Below, in pieces: positions 33,675 through 40,774 of a stretch of 41,663 bases of DNA (position 1 is the stretch's first letter; every line of letters begins with the position of its first letter). The notes beneath the pieces were generated by a model, which made no database searches, was not told the DNA's origin, and saw only the letters and a list, made by a program, of their open reading frames with translations. The translations under genes and the position numbers were made by a program. Where the stretch lies: contig LVBB01000156.1 in assembly GCA_001603075.1 (NCBI GenBank), positions 1 to 41,663 on the forward strand, in the 5' to 3' direction. This DNA is from Phycisphaerales bacterium Planc_01. GTDB taxonomy: Bacteria; Planctomycetota; Phycisphaerae; Sedimentisphaerales; Anaerobacaceae.

Positions 33675-34088
33675 ATGAAGAACCTGATCTACGGCGGCAT
33701 CATCGTATTGTGTCTGATCGTCTCCGGAATCGTCATCCTCGTCACCCGTTCGGGTGGTTCGGGCGGCATCGACGACCTCTCCGACGACACACAGCTATGG
33801 GTCATCTGCGCCGCCTGCAAAGCCTCTTATGAGATGGGGGAGAAGGACTTCTACACACAACTGAAGCAGAAGAGCGTGGAACTGGCCAATCCGATGGCCA
33901 GGGCCTACCTGACCTGCCAGAAATGCGGCAAAGACCGTGTGGTCAAGGCCGTCAAGTGCGGCAAGTGCAGCGAGGTCTTCCCCGAGGGTGCCGTGCCGAA
34001 CGACTTCTCGGACCGATGCCCCAAGTGCAAGTTCAGTGCGACGGAAGAGAAACGAAAGGCCCGCCAAGCCCAACAGGGTCAGAACTGA
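33675..34088 (+). CDS. Small membrane-anchored zinc-ribbon protein
   Basis: A 137-residue protein of no family I can name. A single N-terminal membrane segment (LIYGGIIVLCLIVSGIVILV) is followed by a soluble domain with four Cys pairs (CAAC, CQKC, CGKC, CPKC), enough for two zinc ribbons. The tail is charged. The ATG at 33675 has GGGAGG eight bases upstream. Its own promoter and a strong terminator suggest a monocistronic gene. The topology would place the ribbons either in the cytoplasm or periplasm; the positive-inside rule is not decisive. Confidence 0.8.
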   Translation: MKNLIYGGIIVLCLIVSGIVILVTRSGGSGGIDDLSDDTQLWVICAACKASYEMGEKDFYTQLKQKSVELANPMARAYLTCQKCGKDRVVKAVKCGKCSEVFPEGAVPNDFSDRCPKCKFSATEEKRKARQAQQGQN

Positions 34089-34114
34089 TCGCACGATCCG
34101 CGGCAGAAGCCAAT

Positions 34115-34140
34115 GGGCCAGCCCTCTCGGGGGCTGGCCC
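34115..34140. terminator. Strong bidirectional terminator between convergent genes
   Basis: A perfect 10-bp GC-rich stem (gggccagccc / gggctggccc) with a 6-nt loop, followed by ttcatttt on the plus strand. It lies 26 nt after the zinc-ribbon stop and 1 nt from the convergent M48 stop. Confidence 0.8.
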
Positions 34141-34141
34141 T

Positions 34142-34996
34142 TCATTTTGCCGATGCGGCGTGTTCTGTCATCTCCTCGCTGTTCCGCCGGGGTGATAGAA
34201 CGGCCAGCACATTCTGCTGGTATTCGTCCTGCCCGGTCTTCAGTTCGCCGAACATCGTGTAACGTCGTCCGATTCGCTCCTGCAAATACGCGATGCGACT
34301 TTCCGGATTGGGGTGGGTCGAGAAGAACTCGATCGGGCGAATCGTCTGCAACTCCTGCAGGATCTGCATGGTTTCGACCATCCCGTTGGGGTCGTAGCCG
34401 GCCTGAACCATATAGGACAATCCCACGAGATCGGCGTCCTTCTCGTCGTCTCGGCTGTACTGGAGGCTGAGCACCCCGGAAACAAACGCCGCGCCGGCCG
34501 TGAGATCCCCGCTGCCCCGCCCCCCCACGCCCGCCGACGCCGCCACCAGCGCCGTCATCCCAATCTGACGGCTCAGAGCCACCATCGTATCGCGCGCCAC
34601 CACGTGCCCGATTTCGTGCCCCAAAATCGCGGCCAACTGCGCCTCCGACTCCAGCTTCTCCAGCAGTCCGGTCGTGATGTAGATATAGCCTCCGGGCACG
34701 GCGAAGGCGTTGATCTGTTTCTGACGAACCGCCGTGAAGTGATAGGCGATGTCCGGGCGATGGCAGACCCGCGCCAGCCGCTGCCCGACCCGGTTGACAT
34801 AGCTCTGGAGATTCTCATCCGGAAACCGACCGCCCAGGGCCTTCTCGATCTGCGGCCCGTACTTGCGGCCCAGTTCCACATCCTTCTCCGGGCCGAAGAA
34901 CATCAGCTCTTCCTGCCCCGTGACCGGATTGACCGCGCAGCCGCTCAGCAACGTGGTCAGCAGCAGACTCAGCAGCAGGACGAATTCCGTTCTCAT
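34142..34996 (-). CDS. M48-family lipoprotein metalloprotease
   Basis: A 284-residue protein with a lipoprotein signal (MRTEFVLLLSLLLTTLLSGC, lipobox cysteine C20). The M48 zinc site is HEIGHVVARD (H127, E128, H131), with the third ligand probably E185 (SRDDEKDADLVG). The C-terminal FFSTHPNPESRIAYL is typical of BepA/LoiP-like proteases that handle outer-membrane protein quality. The ATG at 34996 opens the signal; the frame extends 44 codons further upstream without signal content. Its promoter probably shares the palindromic ATTATAAT with the divergent Rnf promoter. Confidence 0.92.
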   Translation of the reverse strand: MRTEFVLLLSLLLTTLLSGCAVNPVTGQEELMFFGPEKDVELGRKYGPQIEKALGGRFPDENLQSYVNRVGQRLARVCHRPDIAYHFTAVRQKQINAFAVPGGYIYITTGLLEKLESEAQLAAILGHEIGHVVARDTMVALSRQIGMTALVAASAGVGGRGSGDLTAGAAFVSGVLSLQYSRDDEKDADLVGLSYMVQAGYDPNGMVETMQILQELQTIRPIEFFSTHPNPESRIAYLQERIGRRYTMFGELKTGQDEYQQNVLAVLSPRRNSEEMTEHAASAK

Positions 34997-35027
34997 AACC
35001 ACGACCTTTGGAATTGCAAAGTTGTCG

Positions 35028-35055
35028 TTGAAATGCCTGTCCAACCCATTATAAT
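35028..35055 (+). promoter_or_regulatory. Sigma-70-like promoter of the rnf operon
   Basis: TTGAAA (35028-35033), 16 bp, TATAAT (35050-35055), with transcription starting near 35062. The -10 is part of attataat, which reads the same on the other strand and could also serve the divergent M48 gene. Confidence 0.65.
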
Positions 35056-35084
35056 CCACATTTTCGCATTTGGTAGTGGAAACC

Positions 35085-35375
35085 ATGGGACAAGCAAAGC
35101 CCTGTGACGGCTGTAGCCACGCCCACAACTGCGCCGCAGTCTACCAGCGGCTCGGTCGCGCCGATGGGCCTTCGGTCGCGCTGAAGGCGGTGGTTGCCTT
35201 CGTCCTGCCGATCGGCGCATTCGCCGTCGCCCTTGGGGCCTTCGAGCATCTGCTGGCGGACGTTGTGGCCGAACGGAGCCGAACGTTCGTGGCATTCGTG
35301 GTGGCCCTGGCCCTCACCGTCGGCCTGATGCGCGTGGTCAGCCTGCTCGTCGGACGACGTCACAAGCCACAGTAG
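35085..35375 (+). CDS. RseC-like small membrane protein heading the rnf operon
   Basis: A 96-residue protein with an N-terminal cysteine group (PCDGCSHAHNC; C7, C10, C16) and two membrane segments (LKAVVAFVLPIGAFAVALGAF; TFVAFVVALALTVGLMRVVSL). This layout recalls RseC/MucC proteins of SoxR-reducing Rsx systems, but the usual N-terminal domain of RseC is missing or very short. It lies 19 nt upstream of rnfC under the operon promoter. Function in the complex is unknown; a structural or reducing role is inferred from its position only. The ATG at 35085 is used; an in-frame TTG lies five codons earlier. Confidence 0.65.
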   Translation: MGQAKPCDGCSHAHNCAAVYQRLGRADGPSVALKAVVAFVLPIGAFAVALGAFEHLLADVVAERSRTFVAFVVALALTVGLMRVVSLLVGRRHKPQ

Positions 35376-35394
35376 TAACTGGATTGTTGCCCTT

Positions 35395-36768
35395 ATGACG
35401 GACGACCTGAAAGACGGATGCACGTTCTCTCGCGGGGTCCATCCCCCCGAGAGCAAACACCTCACGGAAGACCGACCGATCGAACCGGGTCCGGCCGTCG
35501 GCGAGTTGTCGATCCTGCTCAGCCAGCACATCGGCGCCCCCTGCCAGGCGGCGGTCAAGAAAGGCGACCTTGTCCAGGCCGGCCAGAAGATCGGCGAGTG
35601 CCAGGCGTTCGTCTGCGCGCCCGTTCATGCCCCTGTGGCCGGCAAAGTCAAGGAGTTGGCGCTCAAGCCTCACCCGGTGCTGGGACGTTGCCAGGGAATC
35701 ACCATCGAGGCTCAGGAGCCGGCGCCGCCGAGCTTGCCTTCATTCGACCTGCCGGCCGATTTCGATCCGGCTCGCTGCAAACCCGACGAGATCTGTCAGG
35801 CCGTCAGGGAGGCCGGCCTGGTCGGCATGGGTGGAGCGGGGTTTCCCACCAGCGTGAAGATCCAGCCGGATGCGAAGCCGCCCAAGCACACCCTGCTCGT
35901 CAATGGCTGCGAGTGCGAGCCCTATATCACGTGCGATTATCGCATCATGCTCGAATGGACCGACCAGATCCTCGCCGGCGTCCGACTGGCGCAGCGGGCC
36001 TGCGGCGCATCGAAGGTCTTCATCGGCATCGAAGACAACAAACCCAAGGCCATCAAGGCCATGAGCGCAGCGATCGCCAGAGCCGGATCGGCCGGCGACA
36101 TCCGCGTGGTGCCGCTCCAGACGAAGTATCCCCAGGGTGGCGAGCGGCAGCTCATCAACGCCGCGATCGGCCAGACGGTCCCAACAGGAGGCATCCCGCC
36201 GATGATCGGGGTGGTGGTAATCAATGTGGCCACCGCTGCCGCTATCGCCGACGCCGTACTCTGCAACCGACCGCTGACCCATCGTGTCGTCACCGTCACG
36301 GGAGAGGCCATCGCCAGGCCGGGCAATTACTATGTTCCGATCGGAACGCCGGTCGAGGCCCTGATCGAGTTCTGCGGCGGCGTGACCGAGAAATCGGCCA
36401 AGGTCGTCATGGGCGGCCCGATGATGGGGCTCGCCATCGCCGATCTGAGCACGCCGATCACCAAGACCGGCGGTGCGGTCACCGTCCTGACCCGCCACCA
36501 GATCGGCCAGGCGAAGTTCGAACGGCGTCAAACCGCGTGCATCCGCTGCGGCCGATGCCTGGAGGTCTGCCCGGAAAACCTCAACCCCACGCGAATCGCC
36601 CATGCGGTCAAGAGCAACCTGCTGGACGTCGCCGAGAGTCATTTCATCGGCGCGTGTATCGAGTGCGGCTGCTGTAGTTATGTCTGCCCGGCCAATATCG
36701 AACTGACCGGGTACATCAAGACCGGCAAGATCTTCCTGGCCAGACAGAGAAAGAAGATGCCGGCCTGA
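35395..36768 (+). CDS. rnfC: Rnf complex subunit C
   Basis: RnfC is the soluble NADH-binding flavin and iron-sulfur subunit of the ferredoxin:NAD+ oxidoreductase. The 457-residue protein has the barrel-sandwich N-terminus (GVHPPESKHLT, VCAPVHAPVAGKVKEL), the nucleotide/flavin block REAGLVGMGGAGFPTSVK, NGCECEPYITCDYRIM and two 4Fe-4S sites (CIRCGRCLEVCP; CIECGCCSYVCP). It is of the short type without long alanine-rich repeats. The ATG at 35395 has no strong Shine-Dalgarno. rnfD follows after 43 nt. Confidence 0.96.
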   Translation: MTDDLKDGCTFSRGVHPPESKHLTEDRPIEPGPAVGELSILLSQHIGAPCQAAVKKGDLVQAGQKIGECQAFVCAPVHAPVAGKVKELALKPHPVLGRCQGITIEAQEPAPPSLPSFDLPADFDPARCKPDEICQAVREAGLVGMGGAGFPTSVKIQPDAKPPKHTLLVNGCECEPYITCDYRIMLEWTDQILAGVRLAQRACGASKVFIGIEDNKPKAIKAMSAAIARAGSAGDIRVVPLQTKYPQGGERQLINAAIGQTVPTGGIPPMIGVVVINVATAAAIADAVLCNRPLTHRVVTVTGEAIARPGNYYVPIGTPVEALIEFCGGVTEKSAKVVMGGPMMGLAIADLSTPITKTGGAVTVLTRHQIGQAKFERRQTACIRCGRCLEVCPENLNPTRIAHAVKSNLLDVAESHFIGACIECGCCSYVCPANIELTGYIKTGKIFLARQRKKMPA

Positions 36769-36811
36769 CGGGGGCGCCGGGCCACAGCAAGGGACAACGA
36801 GGACTCGATCG

Positions 36812-37825
36812 ATGCTCAAGGATATCACGGTTTCATTCGCACCCCATATCAGCAAGCCGCTTTCGACGCGGCGCGTCATGATCGACGTGGCCGTCGGCCT
36901 GCTGCCGGCCATGGCGGCTGCGGGAATCTACTTCCGCATCCACGCCCTGCTGCTGATCGGCACGTGCGTGGCCTGGTGCGCCGCCACCGAGTGGGTCTGC
37001 AATCGGATTCGCAGGAAACCCAACTCGCTGGGCGACTTCAGCGCCGTCGTCACCGGCATCATCCTGGCTCTGTCGCTGCCGCCGGGCCTGCCGCTCTGGG
37101 CGGCCGCCATCGGCAGCGCCGTATCGATCATCGTCGGCAAGATGGCCTTCGGCGGACTCGGGGCCAACGTTTTCAATCCTGCGATGGTCGGCCGGGCGTT
37201 TCTGACCGCCTCGTTCGGCGTGATGATGACCACCTGGACGGTGCCCGCCTCCATCGACAGCGGCATGCCCACGCTCTCGGCGGCCGACGTCGTGGACACG
37301 CGGACCCAGGCGACCCCGCTGGCCTGGAGCAAAACGGCAATCAAGGACAAAGACGAGGCAAAGACGTACAGCGGCCGACTGCTTTTCTCGACCGTCACCG
37401 GCGAGGTGGCCGGCAGTCTGGGCGAAACCAGCGCGATCGCGATCCTGTTGGGCGGCGTCTATCTGCTTTGGCGAAAGACGATTGGCTTCCATATCCCGGC
37501 AGCAGTGCTCGGCTCGGCCTTCGTCGCGGCGGCCATCGCCTACCTGATCAATGCCGACGCCTACGTCCAGCCGTTCTTTCATCTGACCAGCGGCGCCTTG
37601 CTGTTCGGCGCGTTCTTCATCGCGACCGATCCGGTCACCGCCCCCCTGACGCGCCGCGGCATGTGGCTGTTCGGCATCGGCGTCGGGACCATCACCATGG
37701 TCATCCGCATCCTCGGCGAGTATCCCGAGGGCATGATGTTCGCCGTGCTCCTGATGAATGCGGTGACCCCATTGATCGACCGGCTGTGCAAGCGCATCCC
37801 GGCAGGAGGCAGGCCCCATGCGTAG
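36812..37825 (+). CDS. rnfD: Rnf complex subunit D
   Basis: RnfD is an integral membrane subunit carrying covalent FMN. The 337-residue protein has many membrane helices, begins with MLKDITVSFAPHISKPLSTRRVM and carries the FMN attachment region DTRTQATPLAW, with T168 the likely FMN-linked threonine. A NqrB-type FNPAMVGRAFL block is also present. It overlaps rnfG by 8 nt. ApbE, the enzyme that would attach FMN here, is encoded at the other end of the operon on the opposite strand. Confidence 0.95.
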   Translation: MLKDITVSFAPHISKPLSTRRVMIDVAVGLLPAMAAAGIYFRIHALLLIGTCVAWCAATEWVCNRIRRKPNSLGDFSAVVTGIILALSLPPGLPLWAAAIGSAVSIIVGKMAFGGLGANVFNPAMVGRAFLTASFGVMMTTWTVPASIDSGMPTLSAADVVDTRTQATPLAWSKTAIKDKDEAKTYSGRLLFSTVTGEVAGSLGETSAIAILLGGVYLLWRKTIGFHIPAAVLGSAFVAAAIAYLINADAYVQPFFHLTSGALLFGAFFIATDPVTAPLTRRGMWLFGIGVGTITMVIRILGEYPEGMMFAVLLMNAVTPLIDRLCKRIPAGGRPHA

Positions 37826-38435
37826 CATCAGGCACTTCTTCGAGCAGAGCTGGCTGCTGATCGTCGCGTCGTTCTTCTTCGGCCTGCTGATTGCCGTCAC
37901 CAACGCCGCACTGTCTCCGAGGATCGAGCAGAACAGGAACTCCAAGCTCAACGAACTGGCCGGCGGCCTGCTGCCGGACGCGACGGCATTCACCCCCGTC
38001 GCGGAGACGATCGAGATCCAGGCCCTCGACGGCAAACAGCAAAAACTGGCAGTCTATCGGGCCACAACGGGCAGTCAGACAGTTGGATGGGTCTTTCAGG
38101 TGGTCGGTTCCGGATTCGCCGACAAGATCGAGCTGGTCGTCGCCGTCGACGCCGCGTTCACAAGCCTCGCCGGCTTCGACGTCCTTGCGAGCAACGAGAC
38201 GCCCGGCTTCGGCGATCAGATCAAGTATGGTTACTACCGCGACCAGTTCAAGGGCGCCCCGACCGACGGGTTGACGCTCGTCAAAAGCGGGGATCCCGCG
38301 ACAATCGACGCCCAGATCGTCGCCATCACGGGCGCCACCGTCAGCAGCACAGCGGTGGTTCGCGCGATGGACCACTATCTTCCACAGGTCAAGACGCAAC
38401 TCCAACAGAAGGGGCTGATCGGCCATGGCAACTGA
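37818..38435 (+). CDS. rnfG: Rnf complex subunit G
   Basis: RnfG is a membrane-anchored, externally located subunit with covalent FMN. The 205-residue protein starts with one membrane segment (SWLLIVASFFFGLLIAVTNA) and has the FMN-binding block with GFGDQIKYGYYRDQF and ITGATVSSTAVV, with T174 as the likely FMN attachment threonine. The ITGAT form replaces the common SGAT. It overlaps rnfD by 8 nt and rnfE by 11 nt, indicating translational coupling. Confidence 0.95.
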   Translation: MRSIRHFFEQSWLLIVASFFFGLLIAVTNAALSPRIEQNRNSKLNELAGGLLPDATAFTPVAETIEIQALDGKQQKLAVYRATTGSQTVGWVFQVVGSGFADKIELVVAVDAAFTSLAGFDVLASNETPGFGDQIKYGYYRDQFKGAPTDGLTLVKSGDPATIDAQIVAITGATVSSTAVVRAMDHYLPQVKTQLQQKGLIGHGN

Positions 38436-39045
38436 TTCCGACGGACAGACGTGCGTGTACAAGAACACGTTGCTCGCCGGCCTCTGGCGAGAGAACCCGG
38501 TCCTGCGCCTGCTGCTGGGCATGTGCCCGACGCTGGCGGTCACCGCGGCGGTCAAGCCGGCCTTTACGATGGGCATGTGCGTGGTCTTCGTGCTCGTGTG
38601 CAGCAACGTCATGGTCTCTCTGATGCGCGACAAGCTCAAGCCGCACCTGCGCATCCTGATGTTCACCCTGACGATCGCCACGTTCGTGACCATCGCCGAC
38701 CTGCTGCTCAAGGCATTCCAGCCGGACATGAGCGCCGCACTCGGGCCGTATGTGCCGCTGATTATCGTCAATTGCATCATCATCGCGCGGGCCGAGGCGT
38801 GCGCCAGCAAGAACCCCATCCTGCTGAGCATCGTCGATGCCCTGAGCATGGGCGCCGGATTTACCGTCGCCCTGTGCGTCCTGGCGGGCATCCGGGAGGT
38901 GCTTGGCACCGGCAAGTTCTTCGAGATTCAGGTCATGCCGAAGGCGTTCGTGCCCTGGGCGGCGCTGAGCATGCCCGTCGGCGCGTTTCTGGCGCTCGGG
39001 TTCCTGCTCGGGCTCGTCACCCTGATCACCAAGAAGCGCAGTTAA
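38425..39045 (+). CDS. rnfE: Rnf complex subunit E
   Basis: A 206-residue polytopic membrane subunit, homologous to RnfA and NqrD/E. NPVLRLLLGMCPTLAVT is the characteristic cysteine-bearing first helix; PYVPLIIVNCIIIARAEAC is its second-half counterpart, and the two cysteines are those expected to hold the intramembrane iron site with RnfA. It starts inside the end of rnfG. AGAGGT at its 3' end is the ribosome site for rnfA. Confidence 0.95.
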   Translation: MATDSDGQTCVYKNTLLAGLWRENPVLRLLLGMCPTLAVTAAVKPAFTMGMCVVFVLVCSNVMVSLMRDKLKPHLRILMFTLTIATFVTIADLLLKAFQPDMSAALGPYVPLIIVNCIIIARAEACASKNPILLSIVDALSMGAGFTVALCVLAGIREVLGTGKFFEIQVMPKAFVPWAALSMPVGAFLALGFLLGLVTLITKKRS

Positions 39046-39056
39046 GAGGTCGCAGC

Positions 39057-39644
39057 ATGGATACCGTCTATCTCCTGATCACGGGTTTCCTTTCGGTCGT
39101 CCTGATCAACAACCTGGTCCTGACGAAGTTCCTGGGCATCTGCCCGTATCTGGGCGTGTCCGGCCGGATCGACATGGCCTTCGGCATGGGCCTGGCCGTC
39201 ACGTTCGTCATGACGCTCAGCGGCACCCTCACCTGGCTGATCGACCACATGGTCCTGATCCCGCTGGGCCTGGAGGTGACGCGGTACGTCTGCTTCATCC
39301 TGGTCATCGCCAGCGCCGTGCAACTGGTCGAGATGTACCTGCGGAAGTTCTTCCCGCCGCTCTACGACAGTTTTGGGATCTTCCTGCCCCTGATCACGAC
39401 CAACTGCGCCATCCTGGGCCTGTGCCTGTTCCTGAATCTCTGGGGCATCGACAGCCTGCTCGAAGCGGTCGTCCTGAGCGTGGGCGGCGGCATCGGCTTC
39501 ACGATGGCCATCTGCATCATGGCCGGCATCCGCGAGAACCTGCGCATGGTCGATGTCCCTGAAAGCCTTCAGGGCGCGCCGATTACGTTGATTACCGCCG
39601 GCATCCTCTCGCTGGCGTTCATGGGATTTGCGGGAATCATATGA
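39057..39644 (+). CDS. rnfA: Rnf complex subunit A
   Basis: A 195-residue membrane subunit with the RnfA pattern: NNLVLTKFLGICPYLGVSG and FLPLITTNCAILGLCLFL, each with the expected cysteine. The longer frame around it begins inside rnfE; the real start is the ATG at 39057, with AGAGGT six bases upstream. The last four bases (ATGA) overlap the start of rnfB. Confidence 0.95.
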   Translation: MDTVYLLITGFLSVVLINNLVLTKFLGICPYLGVSGRIDMAFGMGLAVTFVMTLSGTLTWLIDHMVLIPLGLEVTRYVCFILVIASAVQLVEMYLRKFFPPLYDSFGIFLPLITTNCAILGLCLFLNLWGIDSLLEAVVLSVGGGIGFTMAICIMAGIRENLRMVDVPESLQGAPITLITAGILSLAFMGFAGII

Positions 39645-40525
39645 TGATCTTAGCGAGTATTGTCGATCTGTTGAGCAGCGCCTGGATGGCGGGCCTGATT
39701 ATGCTGGGCCTTGGTTTCGTTTTCGCGGTGATTCTGCTGATCGCCCACGAGAAGCTCAAAGTCGAGGTGGACCCGCGCATCGTGCAGATCCATGCGGCGT
39801 TGCCGAACATTGACTGCGGCGCATGCGGGTTTGCCGGCTGCGGCGGATACGCCAAGGGCGTGCTCGAAAACCCGGAGCTGATCGGCCGCTGCTCGCCCGG
39901 CGGCGCGGCCGTCGCCGCCAGGATCGCCGCGATCCTCAACCTGCAGGCCAGCGAGTCCGGGCCGGCCCAGAGACCCATCGTCCACTGTCGGGCCCACACC
40001 GCCGACCGGACGTACTATGCCGAGTACCAGGGCATCCCAAGCTGCACCGCCGCCAACGCCCTGGCCAACGCCCAGGCGTGCAAGTTCGGGTGTCTCGGCT
40101 TCGGAGACTGCGTCCGCGCCTGCAAGTTCGATGCGCTGCACATTATCGACGGCCTGTCCACCGTCGATTACAGCAAGTGCACCGGCTGCACCGCCTGCTC
40201 GAAGGCGTGCCCGCGCAACCTGATCGAGATGGTCCCGTTCGGCCACGAGAACATGATGACCGTCGCGTGCAGCAGCAGGGAAAACGGCAAGACGACACGG
40301 GCAATGTGCCAGGTCGGCTGCATCGGCTGCGGCCTGTGCGCCAAGCAAAGCGACGCCTTCACCATCGCCGACAATCTCGCCCGCATGGACTATGCGAAAT
40401 ACGCCCCCTGCGGCGAGAACGAAGCCGCCCTGAACAAGTGCCCCACCGGCGTCATCGTCTACCGAGGCAAGACCGCCCCACCCCCGCGCGAATCCAAAGC
40501 CAAACAAGCCCCCGCCAAGGCATAG
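39641..40525 (+). CDS. rnfB: Rnf complex subunit B, polyferredoxin
   Basis: RnfB accepts electrons from ferredoxin. The 294-residue protein has an N-terminal membrane helix (MAGLIMLGLGFVFAVILLI), the Fe-S domain CGACGFAGCGGY (C59, C62, C67, C84) and a long ferredoxin part with cysteines at 147-161, 180-190 (CTGCTACSKACP), 223-233 (CQVGCIGCGLC) and 267. With 21 cysteines it is the long, multi-cluster type known from anaerobes. It starts at the ATGA overlap with rnfA and ends the operon. The tail (about 276-294) is Pro/Lys rich. Confidence 0.95.
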   Translation: MMILASIVDLLSSAWMAGLIMLGLGFVFAVILLIAHEKLKVEVDPRIVQIHAALPNIDCGACGFAGCGGYAKGVLENPELIGRCSPGGAAVAARIAAILNLQASESGPAQRPIVHCRAHTADRTYYAEYQGIPSCTAANALANAQACKFGCLGFGDCVRACKFDALHIIDGLSTVDYSKCTGCTACSKACPRNLIEMVPFGHENMMTVACSSRENGKTTRAMCQVGCIGCGLCAKQSDAFTIADNLARMDYAKYAPCGENEAALNKCPTGVIVYRGKTAPPPRESKAKQAPAKA

Positions 40526-40544
40526 AGCGGCCCGTCCTCCGCCT

Positions 40545-40581
40545 GTCATCTCGACCGGAGCGAAGCGAAGTGGAGAGATCT
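40545..40581 (+). repeat. 37-bp repeat, copy A
   Basis: Starts gtcatctcgaccggagcg and ends gagagatct. It matches copy B (40691-40727, opposite strand) at 30 of 37 positions. Both lie between rnfB and apbE. Confidence 0.75.
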
Positions 40582-40690
40582 GGCCGAGAAGAAGACAGGC
40601 GCCCGGCCCGTGTCTGGGCCCTTCGAACCGTTGAAGAATCACTGCGTCGCGGATGCCGGCGCGAAACGCAGACAATAGCCTTTCGGTGCC

Positions 40691-40727
40691 AGATTCCTCC
40701 ATTCCGCTTCGCTCCAGTCGGAATGAC
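40691..40727 (-). repeat. 37-bp repeat, copy B (inverted)
   Basis: Read on the minus strand it starts gtcattccgactggagcg and ends gaggaatct. With copy A it makes an inverted-repeat pair separated by 109 bp. Confidence 0.75.
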
Positions 40728-40774
40728 GAAGCGGATGCGACAGATTCAAATGCCACCGCATTCCGATCGCACAC

